Source: Chlamydiia bacterium
GTDB lineage: Bacteria; Chlamydiota; Chlamydiia; Chlamydiales; JAAZZY01
Assembly (NCBI GenBank): GCA_014239035.1
Contig: JAAZZY010000075.1
Span: forward strand, 1-7,959
Reading direction: 5' to 3'
DNA length: 7,959 bases
This document shows, piece by piece, positions 1 to 5,780 of this stretch. The notes beneath the pieces were generated by a model, which was given only the letters and a program-made list of their open reading frames with translations, had not been told where the DNA came from and did no database searches. Both the position numbers and the translations under genes were made by a program. Within the stretch, counting starts at the first letter, position 1, and every line of letters begins with the position of its first letter.

Positions 1-963
1 AGGAACAATTCTCACAGAGTCAGTACGCATATAAGTGATTAAACCCGTAGTGCCGTGCTCGCCCACATCTATACCTTCATAGAGCTTTTGAGCAACGCTC
101 ATCGTTTTTACCGAAGAAAAACCATAGTGGCGGCTTGCCTCTTGTTGGAGAGTCGATGTGATAAAAGGAGGAACAGGGTTTCTCTTTTTTTCTTTGGTAG
201 TGATGCTCTCGATCTTGAAAGGACATTTTTCAAGTTCCTTGGCAATCTCTTCAGCAACTTTTTGATTTCCAACTTGAGTCGTCTTTTTTTCGTCAGGCTC
301 TTTGGTGATTTTTTTACCATCGATGCTAAATAAGTAGGCCTGAAACTGATCTTTAGAGTTATTGAGCTTTGCTTTGATGCTCCAGTATTCAACGGGTATA
401 AAATCATCTATTTCTTTTTCTCGATCTACAACAAATTTTAGGGCTACAGACTGCACGCGTCCAGCAGAGAGCGAACTTGTCATGTTTCGGCGGATTCTTC
501 GAGATAAGATAGGAGAGATTTTATAGCCAACAATACGATCTAAAAGGCGGCGTGCTTGTTGGGCGTTGACCAAATCTAAGTTAATCTCTCTAGGGTTTTC
601 TAGAGCTTCTGTTACCGCTTTTTTAGTAATCGATGTGAAGGAAATGCGCTTAGTTTTTGTCTTTTTAGGAAGAAGCATCGAAATATGCCAGGCAATTGCC
701 TCTCCTTCTCGGTCGGGATCGGGAGCAAGATAAACCATTGGGGCATCTTTTGAGGCCTTTTTAAGTACATCTACAACCTTTTTTTTCTCAGGCATCACGG
801 TGTACGAAGGCTCGAAGTCATTCTCAAAATCAATGCCGAAAGATTTAGCCGGCAGATCACGTACGTGACCAACGGAGGATTCAATCACATATTTATTACC
901 TAAAAACTTCTTTAGAGTCTTTATCTTTGCAGGGGACTCTACTATAATAACTGGCTTACTCAT
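1..963 (-). CDS. topA: DNA topoisomerase I, N-terminal part (cut by the window edge)
   Basis: Type IA topoisomerase that relaxes negatively supercoiled DNA by cutting one strand through a 5'-phosphotyrosine link. The minus strand is open from ATG at 963-961 to base 1, giving 321 codons; the C-terminal part lies outside. The Toprim domain is clear: VESPAK at residues 8-13 holds the conserved Glu9, and DPDREGEAIAWH at 82-93 holds the metal-binding acidic residues. LDRIVGYKISP and the SAGRVQSVAL segment follow, typical of the gate domains. GLITYMRTDS near residues 307-316 contains the predicted catalytic Tyr311. The start is well fixed because MSKPVIIVESPAK matches the usual start of the family. 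An AAAGG lies only 2 bases before the ATG, a short spacing. The gene diverges from the HExxH gene at 1098. Identity is essentially certain; any C-terminal zinc-finger or SWIB domain cannot be seen here. Confidence 0.97.
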   Translation of the reverse strand, partial: MSKPVIIVESPAKIKTLKKFLGNKYVIESSVGHVRDLPAKSFGIDFENDFEPSYTVMPEKKKVVDVLKKASKDAPMVYLAPDPDREGEAIAWHISMLLPKKTKTKRISFTSITKKAVTEALENPREINLDLVNAQQARRLLDRIVGYKISPILSRRIRRNMTSSLSAGRVQSVALKFVVDREKEIDDFIPVEYWSIKAKLNNSKDQFQAYLFSIDGKKITKEPDEKKTTQVGNQKVAEEIAKELEKCPFKIESITTKEKKRNPVPPFITSTLQQEASRHYGFSSVKTMSVAQKLYEGIDVGEHGTTGLITYMRTDSVRIVP

Positions 964-998
964 AACCTTTTGTCAATTAAGGTGAATCAAAGAATGTT

Positions 999-1026
999 TT
1001 GAAAAAAAATCTAAGCCTACTAAAAT
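999..1026 (+). promoter_or_regulatory. candidate sigma70-type promoter for the HExxH gene
   Basis: TTGAAA at 999-1004 and TAAAAT at 1021-1026 are separated by 16 bases; each hexamer matches 5 of 6 consensus positions. Transcription would start near 1033, leaving about 65 bases before the ATG at 1098. The rest of the 134-base gap to topA holds only a weak minus-strand candidate for topA: TATATT at 1029-1024, with TTGGAT 19 bases upstream. AT-rich sequence produces such matches by chance. Confidence 0.4.
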
Positions 1027-1097
1027 ATAGGATTAAGCTATTTTTCACATCCAATTTCTTTTAATTCAATGGATAATAAAGGAAACTAATTATAATA

Positions 1098-1901
1098 ATG
1101 AACTTATTTTCTATAAACGACGATAAACTAATTTCATTAAATAAATGTGGAATTTTACCTGGACCTGGGGAAAATAAAGAAGAATTTTTAAAAAGAGGCC
1201 AAAATCTCTTTAAAAATGACCCTTCAGCAGATACAAAAACTTTTTTAAATGAGAATTTGAAAAAGTTATTTGATGTGTCATTTGATTGGATTAGTTTTGA
1301 ATATACCCGCAAAGGGATGCATTTTTGGGAAGCGGCTTATGTTAAAATTGATAAAGATCAATTTATAATGCGCCTCAATAAGGTTTTTGAAAAAAAAACC
1401 AAGTACTTAGGAATGTATGCTAAGGATGAAGTTATTGCTCATGAGTGCTGCCACGTAGCGCGAATGCGGTATCCCGAAAGCAAATTTGAAGAGATTTTTG
1501 CCTATAGTTTATCTACAGGCTTTAGAAAATTTTTTGGCCCTATATTTCAAAATTCTTTTGAAAGCCTGCTCTTAATCCTTTTAGTGGGTTTCTCTGCTGC
1601 ATGCGATCTATACTTTTCTTCTTCATTAAAGCTAATCTTAGCTTCGAAGGCAACATTAGGATCATATTTAGGTGTGCTACTTGTTCGACTCTTTACTAGA
1701 AGGAGAACCTTTTCTAAGTGTTTAAAAAAGATTAAAGGGCTCGTCAAAGATCAAAAGCATGCGATGCCTTTACTCTTTAGGCTCCAAGATTGTGAAATTG
1801 TTCTCTTTAGCAGGGCTTCCATAGGTGAAGTTAAAGAATATATTTCTGAGCAAAGCGAATTAAGATGGGAAATGATTTGCAAGCTCTACCCTATTAAATA
1901 G
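1098..1901 (+). CDS. HExxH putative metalloprotease-like membrane protein, unrecognised
   Basis: 267 residues, not assigned to a named family. A HECCH motif at 115-119, preceded by DEVIA, has the HExxH zinc-binding and catalytic pattern. Glu131 or Glu132, 12-13 residues after the second His, could be a third zinc ligand (inference). Two hydrophobic stretches follow, about 156-173 and 177-199, ending in a basic RLFTRRR cluster, so the N-terminal catalytic part and the C-terminal tail probably lie on the same side of a membrane. The N-terminus (LNKCGILPGPGENKEEF) is not a signal peptide. The tail contains PLLFRLQDCEIVLFSRAS. The ATG at 1098 has AAAGGA at 1078-1083, a rather long 14-base spacing. 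Its 3' end overlaps the convergent helicase gene by 8 bp. It may correspond to a conserved hypothetical next to topA in Chlamydia, but this is from memory only. Protease function is inferred from the motif alone. Confidence 0.8.
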   Translation: MNLFSINDDKLISLNKCGILPGPGENKEEFLKRGQNLFKNDPSADTKTFLNENLKKLFDVSFDWISFEYTRKGMHFWEAAYVKIDKDQFIMRLNKVFEKKTKYLGMYAKDEVIAHECCHVARMRYPESKFEEIFAYSLSTGFRKFFGPIFQNSFESLLLILLVGFSAACDLYFSSSLKLILASKATLGSYLGVLLVRLFTRRRTFSKCLKKIKGLVKDQKHAMPLLFRLQDCEIVLFSRASIGEVKEYISEQSELRWEMICKLYPIK

Positions 1902-4023
1902 ATGAGAGCTTAGCAAATTTTGCAAGTAGAGTCTTGGTGCTACCATCTTTTTGGAAGTTGACGTCATACGTAATGCCCAGTGACGAATTTTTAATTTTTT
2001 GGACTTTTCCGATACCAAATTCTTGATGATAAACAACTTCTCCTAAAGAGAATTCTGATTTTTCAGTTGATGTGGGGGCTTGTCTTTCTACATAGCTGTC
2101 TTGGTACTCTTCTTCTTCATCATCTACTTTTTGACAATACTTTGAAGGGATTTCCCTTAGGAAACGAGAAGGGCGCATAGATCGTGCTCCCCCCCAAATA
2201 AATCGGCTCATTGTCCGAGTTAAATAAAGGATGCGTTTAGCTCTTGTCATCCCCACATAGCAAAGGCGTCTCTCTTCTTCTATGCCATTGTGAAGGTTGA
2301 ATGAGTTAATATGAGGAAAAAGAGTCTCTTCCATTCCAGTTAAAAATACGCTATGGAATTCTAATCCTTTTCCGTTATGGACTGACATCAAAACTAAGCG
2401 GTCATGAGCATCTTCGTTGCTCTGAGAAGTGTTGAGAGTCAACTCCTCTAAAAATTGCGACAAAGTACCTTCTGGATTTTGATCTTCCCAGTCGATTGCC
2501 TTAGCGACAAGCTCATCAATGTTTGCCTTACGATCGTCTGAAGAATCAGGGTCAGATTTTAGAATATTTAAGTAACCAGATCTTTGGATAGTTTGGTAGA
2601 CCAGTTCATTCAAAGGTGATTCGTGGCTAATCTTCTTAAGAGCCGAGAGTAAATTAATATAATCTGTTAAGCCCTGGAGCTGTTTTTGATTGAGGCGAAT
2701 AGGAGCACCAGGTTTTAGCAGCTCTTGGCAGGCCTCTATTAGATTATGAGGAGACCTATTAGCAAAATGTAAAATTTTGGCTAAAGATGCTTCGCCAAAA
2801 CCTCTTTTGGGTAAATTAATTGTCCTTAGAAATGAGACAGTGTCAGAGGGGTTATTTAACAGCTTTAGAAAAGCTAAAACATCTTTAATCTCTCTTCTTT
2901 GATAAAAAGACATTCCTCCTACAACTGTATAGGGAATATTTCTTCTAAGAAGTTCGTCTTCAAAAGGTCGAGATTGAGCATTCGTGCGGTAGAAGATTAC
3001 CATATCTTTTAGGTTAATCTGGTATTTCTTTTGATTTTGAGAAAGAGTATCTACTATAAAGTCTGCTTCTTCTCTTTCATTGAAGGCGTTAAATTTATAA
3101 ATCCTTTCACCTTCACCTAAATCACTCCAAAGGTTTTTCTTATAACGGTTCTCATTATTCTCAATAAGGTGATTGGCAGCCTCTAGTATAGTTGAGGTGC
3201 TGCGATAATTTTGCTCTAATCGAACAATGCGAGCATCACTCCAGTCTTTTTCAAAATTCAAGATATTCTGAATGTTGGCTCCCCTCCAAGTATAAATGGA
3301 CTGATCAGGATCGCCAACAACAAAAAAATTGCGGTGCTTAGCTACAAGCTGAGATGCTAATGTATATTGAGCATGATTGGTATCTTGATATTCATCAACT
3401 AAAAGATGCTGCCATTTACTTTGATAGATATCTAAAACCGCTGGAAATTCTTTAAAGAGCTTGGTCGGTAAAAAAAGCAAATCATCAAAATCTACTGCTG
3501 AGGCTTCAAAGAGTTTATTTTGATAGAGCTTAAAAATCTGGGGGGCAACTTGCCCCATTGATGAAGAAGAGTCCTCTTGAGGCTCTTCTAAACGATTTTT
3601 TGCCTTTGAGATGATTTGTTTAACCGCCTTAGGTGTGATGGTCTTATCTTCAATTTGAAGCTCTTTAATGCATGCTCTCAACATCTTAAGAGCATCTTCT
3701 TCGTCGTAGATGACAAAATTCTTTGAATATCCAAGGTGTTCTATTGACTCTCGCAAAATGCGAACTCCAAGGCTGTGGAAAGTACAGATTAAAGGAGATA
3801 GATCTATTTTAGAAGAAACCCTTTCTCTCATTTCTGTAGCAGCTTTATTTGTAAAAGTTACAGCAACAATTTGTTTGGGGCTAACACCCTTCTCTATCAA
3901 TTGAATAATATGGTGTATGATAACTCGTGTTTTACCAGAGCCAGCTCCTGCTAAAACAAGAAGAGGGCCTTGATTATAGTCTACAGCAAGTTGTTGTTCA
4001 GAATTTAGTAATGCTTTATTCAT
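1894..4023 (-). CDS. uvrD: UvrD/PcrA-type superfamily 1 DNA helicase
   Basis: ATP-driven 3'-5' helicase of the UvrD/PcrA family, acting in nucleotide excision repair, replication-fork upkeep and clearing stalled RNA polymerase. 709 residues, a normal full length. Motifs in order: Q-motif Q10/Q11; Walker A AGAGSGKT at 25-32; VTFTNKAA at 55-62; TFHSLG at 81-86; motif II DEYQDTN at 210-216; GDPDQSIYTWRGA at 237-249; EQNYRST at 270-276; motif V HNGKGLEF at about 549-556; motif VI EEERRLCYVGMTRAKR at 582-597. After an acidic linker (DDEEEEYQD), residues about 658-709 form the Tudor-like C-terminal domain of PcrA/UvrD (GEVVYHQEFGIGKV), known to bind RNA polymerase. Start: ATG at 4023 places the Q-motif at the normal distance from the N-terminus. 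A GTG at 4050 would add nine residues that look unlike the family. No clear ribosome binding site is visible before 4023. uvrD and pcrA cannot be told apart from sequence alone. Confidence 0.96.
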   Translation of the reverse strand: MNKALLNSEQQLAVDYNQGPLLVLAGAGSGKTRVIIHHIIQLIEKGVSPKQIVAVTFTNKAATEMRERVSSKIDLSPLICTFHSLGVRILRESIEHLGYSKNFVIYDEEDALKMLRACIKELQIEDKTITPKAVKQIISKAKNRLEEPQEDSSSSMGQVAPQIFKLYQNKLFEASAVDFDDLLFLPTKLFKEFPAVLDIYQSKWQHLLVDEYQDTNHAQYTLASQLVAKHRNFFVVGDPDQSIYTWRGANIQNILNFEKDWSDARIVRLEQNYRSTSTILEAANHLIENNENRYKKNLWSDLGEGERIYKFNAFNEREEADFIVDTLSQNQKKYQINLKDMVIFYRTNAQSRPFEDELLRRNIPYTVVGGMSFYQRREIKDVLAFLKLLNNPSDTVSFLRTINLPKRGFGEASLAKILHFANRSPHNLIEACQELLKPGAPIRLNQKQLQGLTDYINLLSALKKISHESPLNELVYQTIQRSGYLNILKSDPDSSDDRKANIDELVAKAIDWEDQNPEGTLSQFLEELTLNTSQSNEDAHDRLVLMSVHNGKGLEFHSVFLTGMEETLFPHINSFNLHNGIEEERRLCYVGMTRAKRILYLTRTMSRFIWGGARSMRPSRFLREIPSKYCQKVDDEEEEYQDSYVERQAPTSTEKSEFSLGEVVYHQEFGIGKVQKIKNSSLGITYDVNFQKDGSTKTLLAKFAKLSSI

Positions 4024-4115
4024 GATGGTCAAGGATTTTAATGAAAACACCTTCTTTTAGGCTAGATTTTTTTTTTATAAAGAAGCTATCTTTTACCGAA
4101 AAATATGAGAAATTT
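4024..4115. promoter_or_regulatory. divergent intergenic region with T10 tract
   Basis: This 92-base gap separates the helicase and sulfotransferase starts and must hold both promoters. TTTATAAA at 4074-4081 offers a -10-like hexamer on either strand, but I see no convincing -35 for either. A run of ten T at 4067-4076 directly precedes it on the plus strand. Confidence 0.3.
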
Positions 4116-4943
4116 ATGAAAAAAATTATGCTCTTAGTCTTAACTTTTTTAAGTTCATTTTCCATGGCTACTGAAATGGAAGGCCCACAGCAAACTGCTG
4201 ATGTCGAAAGTCAGCAGAGAAAAACATATTCAGATGTTTATGTCTCTACAATGCCCAAGGCTGGAACAAACCTTCTATTTAAAGCGCTCAACCTATTAGA
4301 GATAGATTTTAAACGAAAATATGATGCAAAAAATAATAGGCTTGGTTCGCATTTAGCATCTATGATTTCTGTAAAAAATCTAAAGAATATTGAGCGTGCC
4401 TTTGATAGCAAGAATAAATACATAGTATTAGTTCGTGATCCTAGGGATGCTTGTATCTCGTTTATAAATTGGGTTATGAGAGAAAAAGACCGAAAGGTCG
4501 ATTCTGACTGGAAGGCCTTGCCAATGAGAACAAAGATTCATTCTCTAATAACTGAAAGTAATTCTCCAGAGCAGAAAGCGCTTCAATCCAAGTTTTTTCT
4601 TGCTAACTTTAGAATAGCACAAAGGTTAGCTGAAAAAAAGTTAGAAAATGTCCTCATTCTTCATTTTGAAGACCTCGTTGGAGAGATGGGAGGAGGAACC
4701 TACGAAAAACAATTCCAGGCTGTTAAAAGCATCGTTGATTTTTTAGATTTGAAAATTTCAGATGGAAAAGTAAGCTATGCCTGCTCTAAACTTTGGGGGG
4801 GGACAGGTACATTTACCAAAAAAAGGAAAAAAATTGGACAATGGAAGGACTTCTTTAAACCCAACCATATAAGAATCTTTAAAAGAAAATATAATGATTG
4901 TTTAATAAGTTTGGGTTATGAAAAAAATAGAGATTGGGAATAG
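4116..4943 (+). CDS. exported sulfotransferase-domain protein, copy 1 (ST1)
   Basis: PAPS-dependent sulfotransferase fold, expected to move a sulfuryl group from PAPS to a hydroxyl or amine; the acceptor is unknown. 275 residues from ATG 4116. Residues 1-18 (MKKIMLLVLTFLSSFSMA) form a typical Sec signal peptide with cleavage after Ala18. The PAPS 5'-phosphosulfate loop is MPKAGTNLL at 46-54. The 3'-phosphate site is VRDPRDACISF at 106-116, with Arg107 and Ser115 spaced 8 apart as in cytosolic sulfotransferases. His79 (GSHL) is a candidate catalytic base. GQWK at 241-244 matches the C-terminal GxW(K) motif. An upstream in-frame ATG at 4041 has a good AAGGA at 4031-4035 and would give 300 residues, but it would bury the signal peptide and lie 17 bases from the helicase start. 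I prefer 4116. A G8 run at 4795-4802 lies in codons 227-229. Domain sure; substrate and final location uncertain. Confidence 0.88.
   Translation: MKKIMLLVLTFLSSFSMATEMEGPQQTADVESQQRKTYSDVYVSTMPKAGTNLLFKALNLLEIDFKRKYDAKNNRLGSHLASMISVKNLKNIERAFDSKNKYIVLVRDPRDACISFINWVMREKDRKVDSDWKALPMRTKIHSLITESNSPEQKALQSKFFLANFRIAQRLAEKKLENVLILHFEDLVGEMGGGTYEKQFQAVKSIVDFLDLKISDGKVSYACSKLWGGTGTFTKKRKKIGQWKDFFKPNHIRIFKRKYNDCLISLGYEKNRDWE
4795..4802 (+). repeat. G8 homopolymer inside ST1
   Basis: Eight G encode part of Trp227-Gly228-Gly229. Reading the sequence with one G added or removed brings a stop codon within about 20-25 codons, deleting the GQWK motif or everything soon after it. The copy-2 gene encodes the same WGG as TGG GGT GGC, so the run is not forced by the protein. 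Confidence 0.9.
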
Positions 4944-4949
4944 TTTTAC

Positions 4950-4991
4950 AAGAAAAAAAAAAAAAAAAAAGAAATACTTTTAGTTTGGGTT
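4950..4991 (+). other. in-frame signal-peptide-like extension of ST2 lacking a start codon
   Basis: The frame of ST2 stays open upstream from 4992 to the ST1 stop at 4941-4943. It reads AAG at 4950, six AAA codons, GAA, then codons for ILLVWV, continuing into LFNSLLVAAG. This is a lysine-rich n-region followed by a hydrophobic core, the expected form of a signal peptide. No ATG, GTG or TTG lies in frame before 4992. The AAG at 4950-4952 differs from ATG by one base. Starting there would give 271 residues, close to the 275 of ST1. Confidence 0.6.
4953..4970 (+). repeat. A18 homopolymer between ST1 and ST2
   Basis: Eighteen consecutive A, bounded by G at 4952 and 4971, starting 10 bases after the ST1 stop. 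Read in the ST2 frame it encodes six lysines directly before a hydrophobic stretch. Runs of this length are prone to replication slippage, RNA polymerase slippage and sequencing error. Confidence 0.95.
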
Positions 4992-5765
4992 TTGTTTAAT
5001 TCACTACTAGTGGCAGCAGGTACTCAAACCAATGAGCCAGCAGAATCCCCGAAAGTTTTCGTAGCAACTGTTCCAAAGTCTGGGACACATTTGCTTCAGA
5101 AAGCTTTAGCCTATCTTGGAATAGATGCTCAATATGCATGTAATGAACAGACAGGTGAAAGCCTGCCACATCTGACTCACTACTTACGATTAAAAAATAT
5201 TGATAAAATTAAAGATTTTTTTTCTCAAGATAAAAAGTACATCGTGACTATTCGAGATCCCAGAGACTTTACTGTTTCTTACATCAACTGGGTTATGCAA
5301 GAAAAAGATAGAAAAGCTCTTCCTAAATGGAAAAAGATGTCAATGGATCGGAAACTTTATCAACTAATTACTGGGAAGGTTTCTGCAAAGATAGACAATT
5401 TCTTATGGTGGAATTGGCATATGGAAAATTTTTATATTGCTGAACGCCTGATGAAAGAAAATATGTCAAATATTTTAGTTCTTCGTTTTGAAGACTTAGT
5501 AGGGCCTAATGGAGGCGGAAGTTATGAAAAACAGCTTGATTGTGTTACGCAAATAGCTACTTTTGCAGGTCTTGATTTACCTCAAGAGCGCCTAGAAGAA
5601 ATCTGTAGTGCTCTATGGGGTGGCACCACGACGTTTAGTGGAGAGAAAAAAAAGATAGCTCAATGGCGAAATCATTTTTCTAAAAAGCACATTCTTCTTT
5701 TTAAAAGAAAATATAATGACCTTCTTATAGATTTAGGTTATGAAAAGGATTCTAATTGGGATTAA
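4992..5765 (+). CDS. sulfotransferase-domain protein, copy 2 (ST2); start uncertain
   Basis: Tandem relative of ST1 with the same domain order. Numbered from a TTG at 4992 (257 residues): PAPS loop VPKSGTHLL at 27-35; HL pair with candidate catalytic His59; IRDPRDFTVSY at 86-96 with Arg87 and Ser95; FEDLVG plus GGGSYEKQ as in ST1; AQWR around 223-226 in place of GQWK; and the same ending (FKRKYND, then LGYEK). The His-to-Arg distance is 28 residues in both copies. The TTG has no visible ribosome binding site and would cut through a hydrophobic stretch that continues upstream in frame, so the true N-terminus is probably longer (see 4950-4991). A GTG at 5010 is another possible start. The stop TAA at 5763-5765 touches the next ATG. 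The domain core is intact, so this is not obviously a dead gene, but its start codon may be mutated or the sequence wrong at the A18 run. Confidence 0.82.
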   Translation: MFNSLLVAAGTQTNEPAESPKVFVATVPKSGTHLLQKALAYLGIDAQYACNEQTGESLPHLTHYLRLKNIDKIKDFFSQDKKYIVTIRDPRDFTVSYINWVMQEKDRKALPKWKKMSMDRKLYQLITGKVSAKIDNFLWWNWHMENFYIAERLMKENMSNILVLRFEDLVGPNGGGSYEKQLDCVTQIATFAGLDLPQERLEEICSALWGGTTTFSGEKKKIAQWRNHFSKKHILLFKRKYNDLLIDLGYEKDSNWD

Positions 5766-5780
5766 ATGAGAGAATTCCTA

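Noticed and set aside
55..333. Open frame on the plus strand inside topA
   Set aside because: It lies wholly opposite a clearly coding topA frame, is rich in Phe and Ser from antisense reading, and has no family motif.
108..407. Open frame on the minus strand overlapping topA in another frame
   Set aside because: Basic low-complexity product in a shifted frame of topA, with no motifs.
1061..1312. Minus-strand open frame across the start of the HExxH gene
   Set aside because: Shadow of the plus-strand gene, with no recognisable features.
1889..1905. Terminator between the converging HExxH and helicase genes
   Set aside because: The two coding regions overlap by 8 bp and no hairpin with a T run is visible at the junction.
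3710..3904. Plus-strand open frame opposite the helicase N-terminal motifs
   Set aside because: The opposite strand encodes helicase motifs Ia and Ib, so this is an antisense shadow.
4992..5765. ST2 as a pseudogene
   Set aside because: All sulfotransferase motifs are intact with no internal stop or frameshift; only the start is in doubt, so it is kept as a CDS.
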